A program made the translations under genes and the position numbers. The notes beneath the pieces were generated by a model. It was not told the origin of the DNA, ran no database searches, and saw only the letters and a program-made list of their open reading frames with translations. A stretch of DNA of 64,000 nt from Astrothelium macrocarpum (taxonomy: Eukaryota > Ascomycota > Dothideomycetes > Trypetheliales > Trypetheliaceae): assembly GCA_021030915.1 (NCBI GenBank), contig JAGEMR010000026.1, positions 248,001-312,000 of the forward strand, written 5' to 3'. Positions 34,280 to 46,300 of the stretch are shown here, piece by piece. The first letter of the stretch is position 1. Each line of letters opens with the position of its first letter.

Positions 34280-35318
34280 TTGATGCGATTCGACATCATT
34301 GCAGTGCATATCAAACAGGCCAATGCTTTGAGAAGGTCAGCATCACCTCAGATACGACCATCATCCGATATTTAACGACCAGGATGGAGCTAGCGCTCTC
34401 AAGAGAGTTCCTCGGAAGTGTCTATATAATATTTTCGAACCAAAGATATCTTTTTTTTCTTATTTTATAAAAGCAAGATTCTTACACCCGGCTAAAAAAG
34501 ACAAGGGCTATTTCATTACGCTTTTCTATTATCCTTTCACTACCGGTTTTTAATAGCACAGCTAAAGTAACAAGACTTATGAAGCTCTAAGGAACGTTTG
34601 GTAGCTTCGAGCAGCTTGTTTGCAGCTCTGAGTAAGATTTTATAGGTCTTCGACATATTTCCAATTGAGGGGGTTGCTTATAATACATTCAATTATACAA
34701 AAGGCATTACTATCCGACCGAAACCTTTTCAGTGCCACATTCAATCAACAAGCACTCATCATATAAATATTGTTCAACACGAATTCAGACATGCTGAAAA
34801 ATGGCTATCTTGTTCGTCCCCGCTGCTGGAAGAGTAGTCTTTCACGTATGTCGTCCACGATTGTGGACCGTAGGGCCACTGCTGTGAGAAATTAATGGTT
34901 GGATGAAGTTTCTTTTGTTACTGATATTACGGTGGGTGATTCATAAGTGTTCTATCTGGTCCACAAGGCTTTTTCAAACTCAATATTGGCACTATACCCG
35001 GTACCTTTCCACAGTGACGACGCGGTTGTAAATCGCCGTGTTACTGATATTACAATCGGAACGAAAGAATGTTAAAAACTGAGCTCATCGATCCCAGGTT
35101 CTAATGTGATGTTACTATCGAGGTGGAACTCTCTAAAACTGGCGGGATTGGTAGGAGATTGCATCTCCTAGGCGTAGGAATAAAAGAGTTTTGGTATAAA
35201 TGTGAAATCTATTAGGAAGATAGTAAGTTTAAAATAATTAAATTGGCCTCGTATTACCACCATTGTACGTCATACGAGCTTTAGTTATCACAGCTGAGGG
35301 GAACTAATAGTTGCATCA
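34280..35318. other. Intergenic, with dispersed repeat copy B
   Basis: About 1 kb between the convergent MFS and beta-lactamase-like 3' ends. AT-rich stretches near 34430-34500. Holds the repeat at 34938-35037. No gene. Confidence 0.5.
34938..35037 (+). repeat. Dispersed repeat, copy B
   Basis: Starts GATTCATAAGTGTTCTATCT and shares about 33 nearly identical bases (including GGTCCACAAGGCTT) plus the CAATATTG, CACAGTGACG and TTGTAAATCG blocks with copy A at 27196-27274. A GTTACTGATATTAC string occurs on both sides of this copy (near 34918 and 35040). Confidence 0.7.
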
Positions 35319-37285
35319 TCAAGCTCGCCTCTTTAGGGAAACTGTCAAAGCCTTGATACCAATCGAAAAGGCTTTGCCAATAGCGGGATCGACGTTAAAG
35401 GCAAAGTCATCTAACGCGACATTACCGTAGACGTTGGAATCGATAGAATCCCACGCAGTAGATGACTGAGACACAAAACCCTTAGGATACGTCTCGGGGA
35501 TCGCGTCGTATACGCTACGAAATAGCACTTGACCCTCGCTGGCTAGATCGACTGGATACAGCTGTGCACTGAAGCTCTGGCCCTCAGCAGGTGCACTGTT
35601 CAGAAGCGGAGGAAATTTCTCAAGGGCGTTGGTTCCATTGCTGATCCATTCTGTAATAGCAAGACCCGGTGCATCGTTCAATAGGCCAATCGTGATCGAT
35701 GAGTTCAAAGATGGCTCCATCGACTCATATGTACCTCCGAATTGTTCTTCTGCCTGCTCCCTAGCCGCCGCTTCGAAAACTAGAAGCCAATATGCAGTAA
35801 TATGGCCAGCGAGAGAAATGATTTGTTGGGCACCACCGGTGGGATTGGAACTGGCAGAAAGTATGGTAGACCCGGTATCATGGTCGGGGTCAAGCACGAA
35901 ATATGACGCATATTCACCCCAACTACCGTTTTTCGTATACAGGTCAATAATTCGTGTGTTGTTTGTTTTGTCGCTAACAGGCAATTCTTTTCGAAGAATT
36001 TCCCAGGGCATGCCGACGGACAAGCCAAGGCTTGCAGTATGTGTTTTGGGCTTCATCCAAGCCCGAGTCTGACTTGGTGAGAGCAGTGTCGAATTTAGGA
36101 TAGACCGACCCAGTTTTGTCAAGTCTGCAGCTGTGGAATACATACCACCGAAACTGAAAGTAATAAGCTTACTGAACTCATGAAAAAGATGTTAAGCTAC
36201 CCACGCAGTACCCTCATCCAAGGATTGATTCCATGCGCTATACGCATCGGGCCCGGGTATAATGGCATTGTTACTTTGTTCAGGCGGCTGAAGAAACGTC
36301 CGGGTCATGTTGAGAGGCTGACGTAAGACCAGATCGAAGTTTTCCTCCAACGATTGTCCTGTCATAGCCTCGAGAGCGTACGCAAGTATTTCAAAGGCTA
36401 CGTGGGAGTATATTGGAGTATGAAAGGGTGCCACCACAGGATGAAAGCCACGAACAGATTGCAGCACCTGGAAGAACTCTGATAGTAAGGAACAAATATC
36501 TAGTTTCATGAAACCATTCATCAGCTCGTCGAGTCTACTCGCGTTCTCTTGAACAGGGTGGTTCCCCTTGTGATTCGCCACATTTTAGCATTTCGGATGC
36601 TGGCAGAGGTGGCAAGCCGGCAGCAGTTGCTTGTGATTCCAACTCGCTCAAGTCGCCAAGGCCGACTGCGGTAATTAGAACATTGATAGACGTACATCTA
36701 GATAGGAGAATTTGGCACACCGTCACGAATTATACCCGCCGTGTGCGAGCCCAACGCTTCAATAGTGATTTCCTCCCACATCACGTAATGGATGGGGTTC
36801 TGTCTCGTAGTAATTGCAGCAGCAGCTAGCTTGGGAACCTATTCTGTCACAGGATCATTCAGATATTGGTTGCCAACCTTTGCAAGCAGGGTGTAGACGG
36901 TCAATAGCTTGGAGAGACTCCCTATACGAAAAATGGTGTTCTCATCTAATATTCCAGAGGTCAAGGTGCCGTTGAGCTGAGAACCCTCGAAGGGAAATTT
37001 AAAGATCGGTTCGCTCTCATATCTTGAGAATATGCTGATATAGAAGGATGTTGACGCGTTGTCGAGAGGGCCATACTGACTGCCTCCTTGTGAAAGGGCT
37101 TTATCTAGAATTTCGGGGAAGGTTTGAATTGCTTGCTGAACCGCCGCCGAGCGGTAGAGAAACTTCGGTGGAGGTACGACTGGCCCCAGTAACGGGGAAG
37201 CAGGGCTTGTTTGCGCTGCTGTGCACGTGAAGAGAGAGATGAAAGCGACTCCCAGCTGGAGTGGCAAGAACGTGTGGAAGGACAT
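35319..37285 (-). pseudogene. Beta-lactamase-like serine hydrolase, secreted, apparently disrupted
   Basis: The start (ATG 37285) encodes a signal peptide ending about CTAAQ and then a PF00144 domain: IFRIGSLSKLLTVYTLLAK has the S-x-x-K nucleophile motif (SLSK), and the second motif Tyr lies in IYSHVAFEILAYALE. The C-terminal part runs GGMYSTAADLTKLG to the stop at 35319. Two introns are clear (one spanning about 36688-36744, and 36154-36204). But an in-frame TAG at 36839-36841 interrupts DPVTE/VPKL with no usable splice around it, and near 36520-36555 the coding frame changes from PPCSRE to the HPVVAPFHTP frame without any splice that works. Two independent lesions suggest a pseudogene; an unusual gene model or sequence error remains possible. 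A 70-bp diverged piece of this gene lies at 41979-42048. Confidence 0.75.
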
Positions 37286-37853
37286 GCTTTTTGTGAACGA
37301 AGAATTTTGTTGAAAACGGGCTAGAAAGTCGGCTCTCTATCGTGAAGAAATTGAAAGATATTGAAATTTATACGTCCTTTGTAGATATGATGAAATCCTG
37401 CTCTTCACAACTACAGTGGCAGAGGCTGGATGACTTAGGATTGTGGGCTTGGCTTCTGCTGGGTTGGAAAAGCATAATAAAGCTACCTTTTCATGTCTAT
37501 TAATCCTCACAACCAACCACAAAAGCTTTGCTGAGCCTCCGAGATGACCGAATACGTGCAAAAGAAGTGCGCAACGGCAAATGAGAGTTGTTAAAAGTTG
37601 ATAGGATTTTTCCAGGGGTCAGTCATCGCGTGGGCCTAATCATACAGATCCCTGAAAGAAGTTTAGTGCCGATTCTAGCTCCAAGATCCAACTTGGACCA
37701 TGTTTGACCAGAGTCTCATTCACTGATTCCTATGACCTATGTTCCGGAAAGCTCGTCTTGTCTGTCCGCGATCTTTCTCATCCCTGCTGTCATGTTCTGA
37801 GCTGAAATATTTTAATGGGGGCCATGCGAACGAGGACGCCTGCCGATCGATTA
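37286..37853. other. Intergenic between beta-lactamase-like gene and transposon
   Basis: 568 bp holding the upstream region of the beta-lactamase-like gene. No gene is seen up to the TA bordering the Fot1-like element. Confidence 0.5.
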
Positions 37854-40001
37854 GGAGTCTTCCCTGCAGCGCGCACGGCCCGGCAGCTCGCACACCCACC
37901 AAATTTCAACTTCTACGTCTTATTATTACAATATCTCAACGAATATGACTCCAATTGAGGCTGCGCTTGCTGATCTGAGCTTGCAAGAGAATCCTCTAAT
38001 TATTCTTACTGTTAGGAAGCATGGCTGCGATCGCACGATTCTCTCAAAACGCTGGAAAGAAATACAGGCCTCACAGAATGAATATAAAAAAAGCAAAAAT
38101 CTATTCAATAAATAATAAAAGAAAGTATTTTTGAATGAGATTAATAGATTTTTTAAAAGAATTACACTTTTTATTAATATAATAATATAGATTTTTATTT
38201 ATAATATTATAAAAATCTGATCTGGAAAGAATTGGATTATACGCTGAATGAATTATTATCAAAAAGAAATTATTTCAATATATTTTAAAAATTTCGATCT
38301 TTTCTGAAATAAAATAAATAATTAAATAGAATTTAAAAAATATTTTGATCTGATTTATTTTCTAATTTTTTTATTATATATTTATTGATATATAAAATTA
38401 AAATGAAAATTCTTTAAATATAATATTTTATCATAAAATCAATATAATATTGATAAAAAGGGATTTTTATAAAATTATATTAAAAAAATTAAATATATTA
38501 TATTATTGAAAATGTTTAAATAAGACTGTATTAAAAATATTTTATAAACTAATTCACGGAAATGGATTATAATTATTATTATTATTTCTTATGATGATAT
38601 ATTTATATCATTTATAATTATCTATCAAAATATTGATAATCTTCAAATTTTATAATTTCAGAATTTTAAATATAACGAATATTATATTTATTTTGCAAAT
38701 ATATTATCTGATTTTATAAATGAAAATCTTATATTTAATTGGCTGGTCAATATATTTAATAAATATATATAAAAAAAGGCCAAAAATGGTCGCTTATAAT
38801 ATCTTATATGATTTGATGATTATAATAGCCATTTTTCATTTAAATTTTTTAATTGATATATAAAAAATTGTATTTTAATTATTATTTTTTTATTTCATTT
38901 TATTCATCATTTATAATTATTGAATATGAATTTATTTAATTTTCTGATAATCAGATATTTATAAAAATTGGAATATTGATTATATATTATTAGAGGAAAT
39001 TTTTTATCAGATTAAAGAAATTTCTTTGATTTATTCTGATTTATTTGAATTAATATTTTTAATATTCATAATATTAAGAATGGATGATTCAAAATAAGAT
39101 TAACGCCATTTAATACAGATATTATTTTTAATCAATTAAAGAAATCAATAAATAGATCTTTTTCTGCAGAATTAGAATCCTTTTCAGATTTATTAGTTTT
39201 TAATTGGAGGTGTATATATATGATTATTCGTATAAAAACAATTATTATAATAAATAAAAAATTGTTATATGAATTTGAATAAATAGCTGCAGAAAACGCT
39301 ATTTTGAAATATCAGTTTGCATAAATAAATGAGAAAATTGCAATTCAGAAAAAAAGGACATCCAAGGGTAAATCTCTTTTTGAATAATTGAGAATTGAAG
39401 GCAAATAAAAGGCTATTTTTGTAAGTCCTTTAAAGATTAAATGAACGTTTGAGATTCAGGTTCAGAAAAAGATAGAAATAGAGGCAGAAATGAAACGCAA
39501 ATAAAATGAAATTGTAAAGAGGATATTCAATAAAAAACGTAAATAATAGGAATTATAGACACGTAAAAATAAAAGAAAAAGAAAACGATTATAACGTCTA
39601 ATTGATGAAATTTTAAAAAAGATTATACGGAAAATATTTAAAAAATAGAAGACTATTTCAAAATAATTCTTGTAAGATATTAAATAGTAAAAAAAAAGGG
39701 CCTTTAATAAGAAGAAATAATCTGATCAATTAAAATAATAGATGATTATTGTAAATTCTGATTCTGAGATGGAAATGGTAGAATCTAAGCAAATTCGCGC
39801 CAGACGTAACATCAAGCGCCCTGCACGTTTTAATACATAACTAGACTGCACAAAAATTTCGCATAGATCTCAAATAGAATATATTGAAATTTAATGTAAT
39901 TATCTTTCGATTTGATGGAGTTATTCAATGTGAAAGTTGAGAGGCTGCATGAGATGAGGGTGTGCGAGCTGCCGGGCCGTGCGAGCTGCAGGGAAGACTC
40001 C
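37854..40001 (+). mobile_element. Fot1/pogo-type DNA transposon, RIP-inactivated
   Basis: A 2148-bp element with 44-bp terminal inverted repeats (37854-37897 and 39958-40001, one mismatch region) starting GGAGTCTTCCCTGCAG, flanked by TA on each side. A transposase frame opens at ATG 37945 (MTPIEAALADLSLQENPLII, then VRKHGCDRTILSKRWKEIQ), the psq-type helix-turn-helix start of Fot1/pogo transposases. After about 38090 the sequence becomes AT-rich and full of stops, yet pieces such as FNWLVNIFNKY and FDDYNSHFSFKF (near the catalytic DGxxSH block of the DDE domain) can still be read. C-terminal Lys/Arg-rich coding traces remain to about 39840. The contrast between intact GC-containing ends and an AT-rich core is typical of RIP. 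Confidence 0.9.
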
Positions 40002-40122
40002 TATGAGACACCTCTTCCTCCTGATTAGTAGGGCGAATCCCGTAAATTGCGATTAAAAAGTCTGCATGTGCCTACGTTAGGATGAAATATGTCATACCTT
40101 TCGTACAGACTTCTCATTTCGG

Positions 40123-41878
40123 ATGGAACTCGTCCACCTTATGGAGCCGGCACATCTAGCGCAGGAAAAGAAGCGTCCGCGAAGGGCATGGCACACCAAA
40201 AGACGCACTGCTTGCAGAACTTGCAAGTAAGATTTAAGCCAAACTCTGCAGGCTAGCTACGACCGGAAATTAATCTGGCTGCAGGTCGCGCAAGATTCGT
40301 TGCGACGAGCAAAGACCCAAGTGCAACAAATGTACTTCGTCAGGACGCTCGTGCGCCGGATATGAAGAGAATTTCATCAACCAAGCCGTTGATTCAGCAT
40401 CGGCTAGGCGCGTAGAGCATGCGACTAGTTTTTGTGCCCGTCCGTCGCCACGGTCAAACTTGACAGCTCTTCGCCCCAGCGACAATCTGGAAGAGTTACG
40501 AAGCTTTCGTTATTTCCTCGTAAGGACAGCTCCCGCTCTGGCCGGTGTTTTCTTTACCGAGTTTTGGTTCCGGGATATTCCTCAGGCCTGCCATGCTTAT
40601 TCGGCTATATGGCATGCAGTGGTCAGTCTCGGCGCCGCGGATGAGGGATACAACTCGAGAGTTGGCCAAAAGATTGCTTCAACCTCGGAGAGTCAACTCG
40701 TGAGTTTTGCTCTTCAACAGTACAGTTCCTCGGTCAAATGCCTAATTGGTCTTTCATTCCGTCCATCCAGCATTGCAGATAAGCAGACAGCGCTTGTCGC
40801 AAGTGCTATTTTCGTTCATCTCTGTGGCGTACAAGGTCTCCAAAACCAAGCCTTGATTCATCACCGAAGTGGTCTGAAGCTTCTGCAAGAAATCCTGGCA
40901 GAACCATGGGGTTGTCCATTATCCGGAAGGCAGACGTCCAGCTCCAGTCCTGTCTCGATCCTCGCTGTCCAGTCCATTCTCCGGAACCTTGATATTCAGG
41001 CCGAAATTTGTCTTGGCGGAGGGCTAGATGCCAATTCTTTGTCACTTGCGAATAGCGATAACTACAATTGCTGGCGGAGCTACCACTGTCCAGATGCTGG
41101 CTTTGATCCGATCGATACTTTCGGGGACCGCATTACACGGGCATGCAAAGCCATCGAATCTCTCTTCAACAATATGATAATTTTCTCAGGCCAACCAGAT
41201 ATCTATCGTCTCCTTATGGAGGGTGACTTTCTCACTGTTTTACGACTGCAAAATCATTTCAAGCGCGTCCTCAATAATCTTAACTCTGCTCTCGGAAGCC
41301 TTGAAGCACAAAGTTCTGATCACCTCCGCGGGTCCGAGCAAAATGCCATCAGAGTTTTACGAATATTCAATCTACTATGTCAAACACTGATCATGCCCAA
41401 TTCCCTCGACCAGGTACAGGAGCGCGGGACTTTCTTAAGATCCCAATTCTCGCAAACGTGTGACCTCGCTGCCGTAGTACTAGAGAACGAAGGCGACGCC
41501 ATCGATTTGGTCGGCAATTGTGACCCAGACGAAACAAAATTCGTACCAAGGCCATCCTTGACGCAGCCGCTCTTTTTGACTGCAATATGTGCACCCCTTG
41601 AGGCCACTCGAAAACGCGCTATTGACCTGCTGACGTTGCATCCGCGCCGCGAAGGGCTTTGGGACTCCTTGTTCGCAGCCAAACTTGCTCGGCACATTTT
41701 ACAATATCGAGAAGACTGTGAGATGTTGGCCAGAGAAAGAACTGCTGCCGAAAGGATTCGCAACGATGCCAAGGTCCAAGTAATATTTCAGGGTGAGAGA
41801 AAAGTCAAATTGATTTTACGGAACTTTGATCAATGGTCTACCGGAGCGCCCGGAATAGAGACTTTGATGGAATGGTAA
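40123..41878 (+). CDS. Zn2Cys6 fungal transcription factor
   Basis: Exons 40123-40226 and 40285-41878 give 565 aa. The 58-bp intron splits the zinc cluster, which reads TACRTCKSRKIRCDEQRPKC then NKCTSSGRSCAGYE, a perfect CX2CX6CX6CX2CX6C binuclear cluster at about residues 30-60. The remainder is the helical fungal-specific activator region (PF11951-like: YSAIWHAVVSLGAA, FVHLCGVQGLQNQALIHHRSGLKLL). Such proteins are nuclear regulators of pathway genes. The promoter begins only 121 bp downstream of the dead Fot1-like transposon, so its expression may be influenced by the neighbouring RIP island. Its targets are unknown; the beta-lactamase-like and cupredoxin genes are the nearest candidates. 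Confidence 0.93.
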
Positions 41879-42408
41879 TATTATTGGAATATGACTGAGT
41901 TCTGCAGATATAAAATTTTTGTCCAGAAAAACATGACGTGGAGTTATTTACCATGAAGCGGCACATACTTTAATTGGAGTCAAGTACGAAATATAACGCG
42001 TATTTGCCCCAATTGCTGTTTTTCATATACGGATCAACAATACGTGTGCTCGAAGGTAAAAACAACCACGTTTGTTACCCAGATAGGTCAGATCTACGCC
42101 AGGCTAAAAGTGATAATCTAAGCTCAATCGAATTCTCTGTCTGCTTTTCTTTCCATGCTTATCATTACGTGTATTCAAAGAAATCACTGCTACGTTTAGT
42201 TCTCAATGCACGATGCTGCTAAACATTTTTGACTTTCAGCTAATGATATGAACGAACGCATTAGATGTTACATTTATACCCTCATCCGACAAACTCAGAC
42301 TTTTGGCCCTCTGATGCAACTCCTCATTCATGCAAGTAGTCATGTGAAGGTAGATGAATACTCGTATTATAATAGTCACCACGCTTCGCTTCATCATGTC
42401 AATTAGCT
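41879..42408. other. Intergenic with pseudogene fragment
   Basis: 530 bp; contains the 70-bp fragment of the beta-lactamase-like gene listed next. No intact gene. Confidence 0.5.
41979..42048 (-). pseudogene. Relic fragment of the beta-lactamase-like gene
   Basis: 70 bp align without gaps to 35889-35958 with 13 mismatches (about 81% identity), 12 of them transitions. In the same frame it reads the equivalent of part of the C-terminal hydrolase domain. Homology stops abruptly on both sides. It shows that a second copy of this gene once lay here and was lost, perhaps with RIP. Confidence 0.75.
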
Positions 42409-43303
42409 CTAATTGTCCCCTGTGAAAACTGGTGCGTTTGCAACGGTCTGACCCTGCGAGTTCTTCTTAGGCTTGCCGTTCTTGCTTTGGGTCTGGGCAA
42501 CCGTCGCGGCAACAGCATTTAACTGGCCACCTGTGCCGGGCTCCGTGGTGGGTACAACAGTCTTTTGCCTCTGACCAACCGCAAGGTACTGTGTCAAAGC
42601 CTGCTGAAGTTGCGCATCCTGCAAAGATTGATTTAGCATCTCCATTCCACCGCTTGTCGGGCTCAATAACAGCAACTTACGCTATCTTGACGCTTCACCA
42701 CGTTTGCGGCGTCACCCGCAGGAAGGACATTGACCATCATGATCATGCCGTTCGCAGCATGTTGTGCCGCAGGGCAGACGAAGGCCTGCATGCCAACGGT
42801 GTTCATCTGAACCGTAAATGTCGCTGGACCCTGCTGTCCGCTGTTCTGGACAGTGAGCTGGCCATTGTTGGCCTTGTTGCCATTTGCACCCTGGAGAAGG
42901 GCGGCAAGGCCTCGCTTCTCTTCTTCAACATAGCCGAAGGGGCCACCGCCACGAATCCTCAGGTTTCCCTTGGGGAGTTTCTTTCCTGTTGGAGTAGGAG
43001 TAGTGTTGTCGACGGGAATGATGCCCGAGTAGACCTGGTTATCCGCCACGTTAGGCTGGGAGAGAGAGGTTGACATGACACCGTGGGCCTGCTGTGATTA
43101 GCGAAGGTGACTGGGTGCGACAATCTTATAGGACATACGGCTGACATGAATGCAAAGGTAACATTATCGCCCTGGCTAACGGTCATCATGTTGGGGGTGA
43201 ACATCAAGTTCCCGCCGGCACCAAGCTGAACCGCGTTTTGTCCAAAAACGACATACGGCGCGAACGCCAAGATGGCGGCAGCGATGGACTTCGTGAAGTA
43301 CAT
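42409..43303 (-). CDS. Cupredoxin-like extracellular serine-rich protein
   Basis: Exons 43303-43139, 43091-42681 and 42618-42409 give 261 aa. A signal peptide (MYFTKSIAAAILAFAPYVVFG) precedes a cupredoxin-type fold: VQLGAGGNLMFTPNMMTVSQ then GDNVTFAF, and later FVCPAAQHAANGMIMMVNVL, equivalent to the C-x(4)-H-x-x-x-M copper-loop region of plastocyanin-like fungal proteins. The His and Met of a type-1 copper site are partly retained, but whether copper is bound is uncertain. The C-terminal 70 residues are Gln/Thr/Lys-rich, without a clear GPI signal. The first acceptor is a CAGCAG pair, so one Gln is optional. The protein is secreted or wall-associated. Confidence 0.85.
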
Positions 43304-46300
43304 TATTGTTGGGAAGGATAGAACTAATTTGTTGAGGAGAAGTGAAAGATTAAAGATGAGGTAGCCTGCTTTAGTTCGTTGGAGAATGTAGTACTGCTCT
43401 GCAGGAAGTGTCAAACTTATCGATTGAAAGACGTTGGGTGATGCGAATTATATACTTTTCGGTCTACTTGGCTGAGGGATTATTTACCGGCAGACATGAC
43501 TACAAATGGAAGCATTCAAGGCCATGTATCACGCCAATAGCAAAAGATGACTGGCGCGGACGGAAGCATCACAGACCGCGCCTTGGCTGTGATTGCAGGT
43601 GTGACTATAGGCGTGATTGTAGGTGTGATTGCAGGTGTGATTGTAGACTTCATTGACGGAATAGCTCTTCAGACAGGAACAGAACGAAACAAAACGAGAT
43701 AAAACGAGACCCCACACGAAGCACGTTCCAACAATATTATTACGAAACGTAGTAATTGCTCGTATTGGGTGGATTGAGAGAGAGGGGAAACGACATCTTT
43801 CAAACGAGAACAGTATGAGAGTGCAGAGAAGGGCGAGAGTATGAGAAAACGCTTGGGTGACCCAAAACATATCACCGGATCGTATCCAAGAATCTCATGT
43901 TGTTTCCTCATAACCCGCGTTCGGCTGGCTCCTGAGCCGAGACGTTAGGTCATCTGAATATTCGGATTACCCTACCTATAATTAGATAGAAATGGTAGCT
44001 AAGCCCCTGTAGGTCTAGCAAAATCAGATGAGTTTTGGATAATTGTCCCATAAGTCTTCGTGTCAACTCTTATCCAATATGGTCCACCATTATGAGATGC
44101 AATCATCATCCAGATCTCCACGGACTACGAATGCGTCTGTATCTTTCAGTCGATCACGCAGCAGAGCATAAGGCGGATCGCTTAATGGAGCCGATATGTC
44201 TTTAGTCTTGCTCGGGTGCTCAATTAGGAGATGGAAAGTATCAGTAGTGATGTAAAATGCTTGCCAAGCGCGCACTGAGATGTGAAACGCTGCTGAGGAG
44301 GGACAGACCCATTCGCGCTGATGGTGGTGATACCCATCGTGAAAGGTACTGGATCTCGAGCGGATCGTGCAGGGAGGAGTTAGGGTTGTGTGGTTTCGGA
44401 AAACAGGTGTGTACTCAAAGATTGACTTCGATGGTTGTCGAACAGATGTAATGATTCACTCGTGCGGCGACCTCTGAGGGGAATCCACCTAGGCAAGCGA
44501 GCCACACCCGATAATATTGGAGCTATGTTTGCTGTCTCATTATTGAGTTTTTGGATTAGGCTGCGTCATGTATGCGCCAGACGTCGGAACTCGGAACGGG
44601 GCTAGCGCCAGGGCCAATGAGGGACGAAAGCTCCTTACCACTCCCAAACTTTGAAGCCGTTAGCGATGGATGTAAGACTCTTGGCTATGAGAATACAATA
44701 CGCTGCGACCGGTGCTGAAAATCGAGTAAGGGCTAACCGGGAATTTATTCCGGATTGAGATCGAGCAGAATTTGATGGCAAAAAAACCTGTTCACATTGG
44801 GGATTGCTACTACAAGAGTTCGAGGCTCTGTGATGTTCCAAAGCAATATCTCACGGCATCGAACTCAATAATGATTGGTGTGTGCTTATCTATACAATGT
44901 GCTGAAGATCAACGCGAGATCAAAAGCAGAGGTAACGTAAGAGGCAGCTCTATGAAGCCGTTTTGGCAAATGGCGTTGCTCAAAGAGTATGCAAGGGAAG
45001 ATTGGGAAACTTCTTCATGGTTTGATGCTGTCCCATTATTTTTTTCTTGCTCGACCTCGGATTGCGCAGTTGGGGCAAAGGTTTTGGTATCCTGCGAGAG
45101 AACTTGTTGGGCAGTGGTGGGAGGTGAAGCTGTTGGGGTATCGTCGATGAGCAGATAGCAACGAGGCAGACCAGAGCATCACAGGGAAAGAAGGATATCT
45201 GCTCGATGGTCCCTGTCAGTGGCCCCCAAACGTGAACTCCCGGCTTTTCGCTGTCCTGTCAAAAGTAAGGCACGAATAGTGATGCACTTGGAGTCGAGAC
45301 TAAAGTCCGTGCGTTCCACATAAACAACGCCTGCCTTGCAATACAGTCAACCTTTTCTTTGCCAAACGCGTACACAGACGTCGATCTTTCTAACCAAACA
45401 TCTTACCGTTTCTCTCTTCTATCGGAAGCTCAACGCGAACGCTCGTTAGTTGCGGCTGTCGTGAAGTAGTACAATGTCGCGACTGGCCCATCTCAACACA
45501 GTCTCGCTCGCGTTTAAAGGTGCGAACATCGAGATCCTTCCATTGACAGAGACCCAAACACGGATGCAAGCCAAGAGATGGGACTAGAAAAAATGTGGAG
45601 TTATGAGGAGTAAGATAAAGTTGAAATATATGTGGATGTACATTCATCTACGCCTACTCGTATCCGCCGGTCATCGAGCATACTTGGGAAATATGAATCT
45701 GAGAGAAGGCTTCCTGTTGAGCAGCAGGGACATCAAGATGACCGACATTGGAACAAAAGATGCCTTAGAAGAGGACTTGGCGTCAGAACGGTAGTCTCTA
45801 GACTTGGGTTACCCACCATCTATCCTGTCTCGCTCCGAACTGCCACTGTCTGGGGCGTCGGGGGGGGGGTTCTCATTTGATACTCGAAGTGTTGGTAATG
45901 CTCGAACTGAACCGTATGAAGTCCTTGATCAGGTTTAAAGAGAACACATGGCTTTGCAATTAAGGAAAGAGCCTGCCAGAAGACGTTCATCAACTGTATG
46001 AGAGACTACATCCGATACGTGTTTCACATCAAGGTTCAGTAGAAATGGGAGTGCAGCACCGGGTCGGACTAAAGCCATGTGTTCCAGTGGTGCGGAAGAG
46101 AACTGAAAAAAAGATCATCCTGCATTAATCCATGAATTTAGAGATACAAGGACCACCCTAACAAAATCAAGCCGATGTCTGCTCGACTTCCATTCTGGAT
46201 TGCTGCGTGTTGAAGGCGGATCCGTTGTCTGACAGGAAGTGCGCGGGTAGCAACCTTATCTCTGGCTATTATGGGGAAAGAGGTTGGGAAAATAAATTAT

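Noticed and set aside
44772..45158. 128-aa plus-strand frame
   Set aside because: No recognisable domain or signal; isolated in a gene-poor region.
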